Part shown: piece by piece, positions 7,547-13,250 of the stretch
Numbering within the stretch: the first letter of the stretch is position 1
Layout of the letters: the number at the start of each line of letters is the position of its first letter
Source of the DNA: an uncultured Angelakisella sp.
Lineage (GTDB): Bacteria > Bacillota > Clostridia > Oscillospirales > Ruminococcaceae
Direction of reading: 5' to 3'
Length of the DNA: 19,859 nucleotides
Assembly (NCBI GenBank): GCA_904420255.1
Contig: CAJFUT010000003.1
Coordinates: 1-19,859, forward strand
Position numbers and translations under genes: made by a program
The notes under the pieces: model-generated
Told to the model about the DNA's origin: nothing
Databases searched by the model: none
The model's input: only the letters and a program-made list of their open reading frames with translations

Positions 7547-9653
7547 CCTTCTTCTCCTTCCCGGCGGAGGCGGCCTTCTCAAAGCCGCAGCCCTCCTTCA
7601 GGCAGTGGACTTTTTTCAGCCTGCCGTTTTTGCGGAACAGGGTGGACCCGCACTTGGGGCAGGTTTCCGCCAGGGGGGTGTCCCAGGTCATGAAGGTGCA
7701 TTCGGGATAGCCGGAGCAGCCGTAAAAGGTCCGCCCGGTTTTGGTGCGCTTGGTCACGATCTTCTTGCCGCACACCGGGCAGAGGCCGGGGGTTTCCTGA
7801 ACCAGCTTCTTGGTGTTCTTGCACTCCGGGAAGCCGGGGCAGGCCAGGAACTTCCCGAAGCGGCCGTGCTTGATGACCATTTTCCGCCCGCACAGCTCGC
7901 AGACCACGTCGGTTTCTTCATCGGGCACCTTCATGCGGGTACCCTCCATGTTCTTTTCCGCTTCCTTCAGGTTGGCGTCAAAGTCCTTGTAAAAATCGGA
8001 GATAACCCCTTCCCAGTCGGCGCTGCCGTCCTCCACCTCGTCCAGCTTCCGCTCCATGTCGGCGGTGAAATCGGTGTCCACAATGTCCTTGAACTGTTCC
8101 TTCATCAGCTTGGTGGTCACCTCGCCCAGGGCGGTGGGCTTGAGGGCCTTCTGCTCCCGCTCCACATAGCCCCGCTGCTGGATGGTGGTGAGGGTGGGGG
8201 CGTAGGTGCTGGGGCGTCCAATGCCGTTTTCCTCCAGGTCCTTGATGAGGGACGCCTCGGTGTACCGCGGCGGGGGCTGGGTGAAGTGCTGGTTGGGCTT
8301 CACCTCCGCCACCGCCAGCACCTCCCCTTCCTCCAGGGCGGGCAGGCGGGCGCCGTTCTCCTCATCGCCGTCGGTGGCTTCCACATAAAGAGCTGTAAAG
8401 CCGTCAAACTTTACAGTGAACCCCGACGCCTTGAAGCCATGCTTACCGGCGGTGATATCCACCGAAACGGTATCCAGCAGGGCGTTTGCCATCTGGCTGG
8501 CGATAAACCGCTCCCATACCAGCTTATAGAGCCTGTACTGGTCGGAGGTCAGGTTGGCCTTCACCTTGCTGGGCACCAGCTCCACCATGGTGGGACGGAT
8601 GGCCTCGTGGGCGTCCTGGGCGTTTTTCTTGCTCTTGAAAACCCGGGGCTTGGAAAGGGCGTACTCCTCCCCGAAGGTCTGGCGGATGAACTTTTCCGCG
8701 TCGGCAAGGGCCTCGTTGGAGATGCGCAGGGAGTCGGTTCTCATGTAGGTGATGAGACCCACCGCCCCCAGGCCGTCGATCTCCACTCCTTCATACAGCT
8801 CCTGGGCCACCTTCATGGTGCGCTTGGCCTGGAAGCCCAGCCGCCGGGAGGCGTCCTGCTGGAGGGTGGAGGTGATAAAGGGCGGCGGCGGGGATTTTTT
8901 CCGGACCCCTTTTTTGATCCCGGACACCACAAAATCGGCGGAGCCGATTTCCGCCAGGATCTTTTCCGCCTGCTCCCGGTTTTTGATCTCCACCTTTTTT
9001 CCATTGGCGCCGTAGTACTTTGCGGGGAAAGGCTTCTTTTCCGCGGCCTTGCCGGATTTCTTGCCCACCAGGGCGTCGATGGTCCAGTATTCCTCCGGCT
9101 TGAAGGCCCGGATCTCCTCCTCCCGGTCCACCACCATCCGCACCGCCACCGACTGTACTCTTCCGGCGGAAAGGCCCTTGCGGATCTTTTTCCAGAGGAA
9201 GGGGCTGATCTTGTAGCCCACAATGCGGTCCAGAACCCGGCGGGCCTGCTGGGCGTCCACCAGCTGCATATCGATCTTCCGGGGGTGCTCGATGCCGTTT
9301 TTCACGCCGCTCTTGGTGATCTCGTTGAAGGTGACCCGGTTATTCTGGTTCACGTCCACCCCCAGGAGATTTGCCAGATGCCAGGAGATGGCCTCCCCCT
9401 CCCGGTCGGGGTCGGTGGCCAGGAGGACCTCGTCGCTCTTCTTGGCGGCGGATTTCAGCTTTTTGATCAGGTCCTCCTTCCCCTTGATATTTTCATAGAC
9501 AGGGGTGAAGCCGTGCTCCACATCCACCCCCAGCTTGCTCTTGGGCAGGTCCCGGACATGGCCCATGGAGGCCATCACCTCATAGCCGTTGCCCAGATAC
9601 TTTTGGATGGTGGTCGCCTTGGCCGGCGACTCCACAATGACCAGTTTCGACAT
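7539..9653 (-). CDS. topA: DNA topoisomerase I (type IA)
   Basis: TopA relaxes negative supercoils by cutting one DNA strand through a tyrosine. The 704-residue protein has an N-terminal TOPRIM domain (KLVIVESPAKATTIQKYLG with E8, and ATDPDREGEAISWHL with the acidic DPDRE at about 81-85). The active-site tyrosine is in GLITYMRTDS (Y303). Three C-terminal zinc ribbons follow, with cysteines at 585/588/605/611, 625/628/646/652 and 665/668/684/689. The third has an irregular spacing, common in such tails. A GTG at 9668 is in frame, but the ATG at 9651-9653 gives the conserved MSKLVIVESPAK N-terminus with AGGTGG 11 nt upstream. A 31-nt AT-rich gap separates it from dprA and I see no promoter there. 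The stop overlaps trmFO by 8 nt. Confidence 0.97.
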   Translation of the reverse strand: MSKLVIVESPAKATTIQKYLGNGYEVMASMGHVRDLPKSKLGVDVEHGFTPVYENIKGKEDLIKKLKSAAKKSDEVLLATDPDREGEAISWHLANLLGVDVNQNNRVTFNEITKSGVKNGIEHPRKIDMQLVDAQQARRVLDRIVGYKISPFLWKKIRKGLSAGRVQSVAVRMVVDREEEIRAFKPEEYWTIDALVGKKSGKAAEKKPFPAKYYGANGKKVEIKNREQAEKILAEIGSADFVVSGIKKGVRKKSPPPPFITSTLQQDASRRLGFQAKRTMKVAQELYEGVEIDGLGAVGLITYMRTDSLRISNEALADAEKFIRQTFGEEYALSKPRVFKSKKNAQDAHEAIRPTMVELVPSKVKANLTSDQYRLYKLVWERFIASQMANALLDTVSVDITAGKHGFKASGFTVKFDGFTALYVEATDGDEENGARLPALEEGEVLAVAEVKPNQHFTQPPPRYTEASLIKDLEENGIGRPSTYAPTLTTIQQRGYVEREQKALKPTALGEVTTKLMKEQFKDIVDTDFTADMERKLDEVEDGSADWEGVISDFYKDFDANLKEAEKNMEGTRMKVPDEETDVVCELCGRKMVIKHGRFGKFLACPGFPECKNTKKLVQETPGLCPVCGKKIVTKRTKTGRTFYGCSGYPECTFMTWDTPLAETCPKCGSTLFRKNGRLKKVHCLKEGCGFEKAASAGKEKKDE

Positions 9654-9684
9654 TTTTTCTTTTACCACCTAATTTTATTTCATG

Positions 9685-10902
9685 TCACAGGGAAAAGCGT
9701 CTGCCCGGGTGCACTCTCACCAGCCCGAAGATTTCCAGTTGGGTCAGGGCCGCCAGCACCGTGTGGGAGGGCAGCCCGCTCCCCTCCGAGATTTCGTCGG
9801 AGGTATGGACCGCGCCGTCCTCCAGCGCGGAAAAGACCTTCTGCTGCGCTTCGGTGAGGTAGGCGGGCAGAGGCTGCTGCACAGCCCTCCCGGGCGTCCG
9901 GGACTTTGCCGCGGCTCTCTTTTTCCCGGGCCGCTGTTCTACATTATAACCGCTTTTGTCAAATTCTTCAAACAAACTTTTCTGCTCCGCCTCGGGAAGC
10001 TCCTTTTCCGCCGGCTCCCAGCGGATCAGGTGGCGGTACTCCTCCAGGACGCTTTCCGCCCCGTCCGCCACCCTGGCCCCCTGCCGGATCAGGTAATTCG
10101 GGCCCTGGGAAAGCTCGGAAAAAATACTCCCGGGGACGGCGAAAACGTCCCGGTTCTGGGTGAGGGCGTGTCCCGCCGTGATGAGGGAACCGCTGCGGCG
10201 GGTCCCCTCCACCACCACCGTGCCGTTGCTGAGGCCGGAGATGATCCTGTTCCGGATGGGAAAATGGTGGGGCGCAGGGGGCGTTCCCGGCGGGAATTCC
10301 GAAACCACCGCCCCGCCGTAACCCACCATCATCTCCCGGAGGCGGGCGTTTTCCGCCGGGTAGGCCACGTCGATGCCGCAGCCCTGGACCCCGATGGTCC
10401 TTCCCCCCGCCTTCAGGGCCGCCATGTGGCAGACGGTATCGATCCCCCGGGCAAGGCCGCTGACGATCACCGCCCCCTTGGCAGCCAGCTCCCCGGCGAT
10501 GGCCTCCGCCGCCCGCTCCCCGTATTCGGTGCAGCGGCGGGTGCCCACCATGGCGACGGCCAGCTCCTCATCCAGCCCCTCCAGGCTCCCCAGGACATAA
10601 AGGACCCAGGGACAGGCGTAAATCTCCCGGAGGCGCTGGGGGTACTCCGGGTCGTCCGGCGTCAGGATGGCGCAGCCGTAATCCTCGCAGAAGGCCGCGA
10701 TTTCCTCCGGGCGGCTCCCTTCGGCGGCGTCCTTGATCCGCCGGAGCTCTGCCGGGGTAAAAAAGTTCAGTTCTGCCAGCTCGGCCGGGGGCCGCCCGAA
10801 AACGGCGTCCGGGTGCCCCAGCCGCGCCAGCACCTTCTGGCCCCGGGTGGTGCCGTATCCAAAAACCTGCTGGAAGCGAATCCAGCTTTCTTTTCCGTCC
10901 AT
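9685..10902 (-). CDS. dprA: DNA processing protein DprA
   Basis: DprA binds incoming single-stranded DNA during natural transformation and loads RecA; it is also widespread in bacteria not known to be competent. The 405-residue protein has an N-terminal helical (SAM/HhH-like) region, then the extended Rossmann fold at about 115-285. Motifs seen: VAMVGTRR (117-123), VSGLARGIDTVCHMAAL (147-163), FPIRNRIISGLS (214-225), SGSLITA (238-243 region) and GPNYLIRQGA (267-276). After a variable Lys/Arg/Pro linker comes a C-terminal winged helix (about 347-405, LTEAQQKVFSALEDG... LVRVHPGRRFSL). The ATG at 10902 was chosen over an upstream frame extension because GGAGG lies about 9 nt before the family-like N-terminus and the extension would overlap the preceding gene. 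It lies 74 nt after the SpoU methylase gene. Confidence 0.96.
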   Translation of the reverse strand: MDGKESWIRFQQVFGYGTTRGQKVLARLGHPDAVFGRPPAELAELNFFTPAELRRIKDAAEGSRPEEIAAFCEDYGCAILTPDDPEYPQRLREIYACPWVLYVLGSLEGLDEELAVAMVGTRRCTEYGERAAEAIAGELAAKGAVIVSGLARGIDTVCHMAALKAGGRTIGVQGCGIDVAYPAENARLREMMVGYGGAVVSEFPPGTPPAPHHFPIRNRIISGLSNGTVVVEGTRRSGSLITAGHALTQNRDVFAVPGSIFSELSQGPNYLIRQGARVADGAESVLEEYRHLIRWEPAEKELPEAEQKSLFEEFDKSGYNVEQRPGKKRAAAKSRTPGRAVQQPLPAYLTEAQQKVFSALEDGAVHTSDEISEGSGLPSHTVLAALTQLEIFGLVRVHPGRRFSL

Positions 10903-10976
10903 TCCTTTCCCCCTCCCCGAAGCCGCAAAAGCAAAGGCCCCCGTATCCTTCCGGGATTTCCTGAAAATCCGGCGGT

Positions 10977-11771
10977 TCAGACCCGCCGGCTCCTGCCCGA
11001 CATTTCCCACATCAGCACCGTGGCGGCCGCGGCGGCGTTGAGGGATTCAATTCCCGGGGCCATGGGGATATAAACAGCGGCGCCGCAGGCGGCCAGCACC
11101 CGGGGGGAAACCCCGTTCCCCTCGTTGCCCACCACAACCGCCAGCCCCTCCGGGCAGTTCTCCAGGGCCCTTGCCCCTACCCCGCCGGGGTCCAGAGCGG
11201 CGGCATAGGTGCGGATCCCCGCCTCCCGCATCCGATGGACCTCAGCGGCAAGGTCGCCGCAGCGGCGGATGGGCTGGCGGAAAACGCTGCCCATAGTGCT
11301 GCGCAGCACCTTGGGGGAAAAACAGTCGGGGCACTCCCGGGAAAGCACCAGCCCGGTGATGCCGAAGGCCTCCGCCCCCCGGATGATGGTCCCCAGGTTC
11401 CCCGGGTCCTGGAGCCCGTCCAGCAGCAGGTACCGCCCCCGGGGCTCCAGGGGAAGGTCCCGCTCCTCCGGCAGGGGGCAGAGATAGAAAACCCCCTGGG
11501 GGGCGGCGGTATCCGAAACGGCCCCCGCCACCTCGGGGGTGATCCGAAGCAGCCGGGCGGCGGGTGCCTCCTCCAGCCACGGGTTTTTCTCCAGGGCCTC
11601 CCGGGTGGCCAGAAGGGTGCCGGCCCCCGGGAAAGCGGACAGGGCCTCCCGGCAGAGCCGGACCCCCTCCGCCAGGAACAGCCCTTCCTCCCGGCGCTCC
11701 CGGGCGCTGGAACGGAGCCTGCGGCACAGCTTCACCGTGGGGTTTTCCCGGGAAGAAATCAGCCCCTCCAT
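10977..11771 (-). CDS. SpoU/TrmH-family RNA 2'-O-ribose methyltransferase
   Basis: A 264-residue SPOUT enzyme that transfers methyl from SAM to a ribose 2'-OH in rRNA or tRNA. The N-terminal substrate-binding domain begins ISSRENPTVKLCRRL and includes GLFLAEGVRL. The knotted catalytic domain shows motif 1 DGLQDPGNLGTIIRGAEAFG (N125, R131), motif 2 GNEGNGVS (215-222) and motif 3 IPMAPGIESLNAAAA (235-249). The architecture resembles Bacillus YsgA and the TsnR/RlmB type of 23S rRNA methylase, but the exact target nucleotide cannot be read from sequence, so no symbol is given. AAGGAGG sits 6 nt before the ATG at 11769-11771; an earlier in-frame ATG at 11849 lies inside the upstream terminator region and lacks a good site. 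It follows the rplT terminator by about 60 nt and may have its own promoter, which I could not identify. Confidence 0.93.
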   Translation of the reverse strand: MEGLISSRENPTVKLCRRLRSSARERREEGLFLAEGVRLCREALSAFPGAGTLLATREALEKNPWLEEAPAARLLRITPEVAGAVSDTAAPQGVFYLCPLPEERDLPLEPRGRYLLLDGLQDPGNLGTIIRGAEAFGITGLVLSRECPDCFSPKVLRSTMGSVFRQPIRRCGDLAAEVHRMREAGIRTYAAALDPGGVGARALENCPEGLAVVVGNEGNGVSPRVLAACGAAVYIPMAPGIESLNAAAAATVLMWEMSGRSRRV

Positions 11772-11830
11772 CCGCCCCCTCCTTCCTTTTTCTTCCCCCT
11801 CCGGCAAAAAACGGCAGGGGGCGTTTTCAT

Positions 11831-11865
11831 GAAAATACGCCCGCATCAAATCCAGACGCGGGCGT
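11831..11865 (-). terminator. Probable rho-independent terminator of the infC-rpmI-rplT operon
   Basis: On the minus strand, 11 nt after the rplT stop, ACGCCCGC (11858-11865) pairs perfectly with GCGGGCGT (11837-11844). This is an 8-bp GC-rich stem with a 13-nt loop, followed by AUUUUC. The U tract is short, so termination may be partial and some read-through into the methylase gene is likely. A 12-bp palindrome TTTTCATGAAAA (11824-11835) follows directly. Confidence 0.65.
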
Positions 11866-11876
11866 TGTGAGGCTTT

Positions 11877-12230
11877 TTACAGCGCGGCCTTGGCCTTCTC
11901 CACAAGAGCGGTAAAGGCCGCCGCATCATGGATCGCCAGCTCGGACAGCATCTTCCGGTTCAAGACAACCCCGGCCTTCTTCAGGCCGTTCATAAACTGG
12001 GAATAGTTGATGCCGTTCATCTTGCAGGCGGCGGAAATACGGGTGATCCACAGCTTCCGGAAATCGCGCTTTCTCTGCTTCCGCCCCGCGAAAGCGTAGT
12101 TGCCGGACTTTTTCACAGCCTGCTTGGCCATTTTAAAATGGGTGCTCTTCGCTCCGAAATAGCCCTTGGCCAGCTTCAGCACCTTTTTTCTTCTTTTTCT
12201 GGTCATCATCGCTCTTTTAATACGAGCCAT
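11877..12230 (-). CDS. rplT: 50S ribosomal protein L20
   Basis: L20 binds 23S rRNA early in assembly of the large subunit and, in the bacteria studied, represses its own operon by binding the mRNA. The 117 residues match the family length. The basic N-terminal extension [19 protein letters not shown] leads into [18 protein letters not shown] and a globular C-terminus with [26 protein letters not shown] stands 9-10 nt before the ATG. It is third in infC-rpmI-rplT, 52 nt after rpmI, and is followed by a hairpin terminator. Codon use is visibly less GC-extreme than in the flanking genes, as expected for a highly expressed gene. Confidence 0.98.
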   Translation of the reverse strand: MARIKRAMMTRKRRKKVLKLAKGYFGAKSTHFKMAKQAVKKSGNYAFAGRKQRKRDFRKLWITRISAACKMNGINYSQFMNGLKKAGVVLNRKMLSELAIHDAAAFTALVEKAKAAL

Positions 12231-12282
12231 TGTTATTTACCTCCAATTGTTGCTGTTTTTTCAGGTCCCGAAAGCCGCCTTT

Positions 12283-12480
12283 TTATTTGTAGGGCACCAG
12301 CAGCTTGATGGCGGCCACATTGGTCTTGTCCGCATAGGTGGCCTGGCGCAGGCCGCGCTTACGCTTGGTGGTCTTTTTGTTGAGGATATGGGATTTATAG
12401 GCCTTGGCCCGTTTGATCTTCCCAGTCTTGGTGAGCTTGAAGCGTTTCTTGGCACCGGAATGAGTTTTCAGCTTAGGCAT
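12283..12480 (-). CDS. rpmI: 50S ribosomal protein L35
   Basis: A small basic large-subunit protein of 65 residues, full length for the family: [20 protein letters not shown] at the start and a KRKRGLRQ motif in the second half. Its ATG overlaps the infC stop by 8 nt (ATGCCTAA), and its GGAGG lies within the last infC codons. L35 synthesis is therefore likely coupled to IF3 translation. Confidence 0.98.
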   Translation of the reverse strand: MPKLKTHSGAKKRFKLTKTGKIKRAKAYKSHILNKKTTKRKRGLRQATYADKTNVAAIKLLVPYK

Positions 12481-13018
12481 TTTCTTTTCCTCCTGTTGGT
12501 TTACTTGCAGGCTTTGCGTTCAAGAACATGATCATGCTGCGGCCTTCCAGCTTGGGGGGCTTCTCAACGCTTCCGTATTCCGCGCAGGCGTCGGCGAATT
12601 TCTTCATAATGCCGGTGCCCAGGTTGGCGTGGGCCATTTCACGGCCGCGGAACCGGATGGAAACCTTGACCTTGTCCCCCCCTGTGAGAAACCGCTTGGC
12701 GTGTCCCGCCTTTGTTTCAAAATCGTGGGTGTCGATGTTCAGGGAAAGGCGAATCTCCTTGATATCGGTGACCTTCTGATTTTTCTTGGCCTCTTTCTCG
12801 CGCTTGGCCTGTTCAAAGCGGTATTTGCCGTAGTCCATGATGCGGCAGACCGGGGGGACCGCCTGGGGAGCAATCTTCACAAGGTCCAGGTTCTTTTCGA
12901 TTGCCATATCCATGGCGCTCCTGATGGAAACAATCCCCAGCTGTTCGCCGGTATCGCTGATCAGGCGCACTTCCTTGTCGCGGATCTCCTCATTGATCTG
13001 CAGTTCTTTGGTTGCGAT
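12473..13018 (-). CDS. infC: Translation initiation factor IF-3, probable ATC start
   Basis: IF3 binds the 30S subunit, prevents premature 50S joining and rejects non-standard start codons and mismatched initiator tRNA. With the start at 13016-13018 the protein has 181 residues, typical for the family. The N-domain begins [19 protein letters not shown]; the linker carries [23 protein letters not shown]; the C-domain shows [14 protein letters not shown]. No in-frame ATG, GTG or TTG sits at the expected place. Only a TTG at 13051 is in frame upstream, in the tail of the leader hairpin and without a Shine-Dalgarno. The strong GGAGG at 13028-13032 points to ATC 9 nt downstream. Rare start codons in infC (AUU in E. 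coli) are known to let IF3 repress its own synthesis. The gene overlaps rpmI by 8 nt. Confidence 0.95.
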   Translation of the reverse strand: MATKELQINEEIRDKEVRLISDTGEQLGIVSIRSAMDMAIEKNLDLVKIAPQAVPPVCRIMDYGKYRFEQAKREKEAKKNQKVTDIKEIRLSLNIDTHDFETKAGHAKRFLTGGDKVKVSIRFRGREMAHANLGTGIMKKFADACAEYGSVEKPPKLEGRSMIMFLNAKPASKPTGGKENA

Positions 13019-13032
13019 TGCAAAGCACCTCC
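13016..13032 (-). promoter_or_regulatory. infC: infC ribosome binding site and non-AUG (ATC) start
   Basis: GGAGGTG (13026-13032) with a 9-nt distance from GGAGG to ATC (13016-13018). The site decides the start: the only other candidate, TTG at 13051, would put this Shine-Dalgarno inside the coding region and add 11 residues (MYYLKYWRCFA) unlike known IF3 N-termini. Confidence 0.75.
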
Positions 13033-13051
13033 AGTATTTCAGATAATACAA

Positions 13052-13079
13052 AGCGTGGACAATGTGATTCGCCCACGCT
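13052..13079 (-). terminator. Candidate attenuator hairpin in the infC leader
   Basis: On the minus strand AGCGUGGGCGA (13069-13079) can pair with UUGUCCACGCU (13052-13062). This gives an 11-bp stem (two G-U pairs) with a 6-nt loop, followed by UUGUAUUAU. It ends 33 nt before the infC start codon. Firmicute infC-rpmI-rplT leaders are known to be controlled by L20 through a leader terminator; this hairpin is in the right place. The U tract is interrupted, so intrinsic termination is likely but unproven. Confidence 0.55.
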
Positions 13080-13106
13080 CAACAAACCCACACCGCCGCC
13101 CCTGGA

Positions 13107-13142
13107 GGCGCCGGCAAAAAGCTTCATTGACCATGCCGCGCC
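13107..13142 (-). promoter_or_regulatory. Structured 5' leader element of infC operon (possible L20-binding region)
   Basis: In the leader RNA GGCGCGGCA (13134-13142) can pair with UGCC-G-GCGCC (13107-13116). This forms a 9-bp stem with one bulged G and an 18-nt loop. Together with the downstream hairpin at 13052-13079 it makes a two-domain leader of about 170 nt. L20 recognition is inferred from the operon's known regulation in Bacillus; I did not match it base by base to the published L20 leader. Confidence 0.4.
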
Positions 13143-13193
13143 GCTGGCGGGCAGGTGAGAACGAATCAACAGTTCTGCTTTGTTTTCCAATTA

Positions 13194-13222
13194 AGGATAC
13201 CAGCGCCGGGGCCTTTTGTCAA
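13194..13222 (-). promoter_or_regulatory. Sigma-A promoter of infC-rpmI-rplT
   Basis: The minus strand carries a perfect -35 box TTGACA (13217-13222), a spacer of exactly 17 bases and -10 box TATCCT (13194-13199), preceded by TG one base upstream (extended -10, TGGTATCCT). Predicted transcription start is about 13186-13188, giving a leader near 170 nt. The -35 box lies about 28 nt after the addA stop. Confidence 0.8.
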
Positions 13223-13250
13223 GGGGGGACCGGGACTTTTTCTCCCGTTT

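Noticed and set aside
5181..7693. Two plus-strand open frames opposite plsX and trmFO
   Set aside because: Antisense shadows with Gly/His/Leu-rich low-complexity products; the sense genes are certain.
9654..9668. GTG at 9668 as topA start
   Set aside because: It overlaps the likely Shine-Dalgarno (AGGTGG) and only adds five residues before the conserved MSKLVIVESPAK start.
7605..9857. Plus-strand open frame of about 750 codons opposite topA
   Set aside because: Antisense shadow of topA; composition and frame match the other shadows.
10903..10976. Imperfect inverted repeat CCGGATTT...AAATCCCGG between the SpoU methylase and dprA
   Set aside because: It can form an 8-bp bulged hairpin but has no U tract and no promoter nearby; too weak to call a terminator or regulatory site.
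10903..11010. Earlier start for dprA at 11010
   Set aside because: The extension overlaps the SpoU methylase gene and has no family similarity; GGAGG precedes the ATG at 10902.
9682..11073. Plus-strand open frame opposite dprA
   Set aside because: Antisense shadow; dprA has every family motif on the other strand.
11772..11849. ATG at 11849 as start of the SpoU methylase
   Set aside because: It lies in the rplT terminator hairpin, lacks a ribosome binding site, and the added residues do not resemble the family; AAGGAGG precedes the ATG at 11771.
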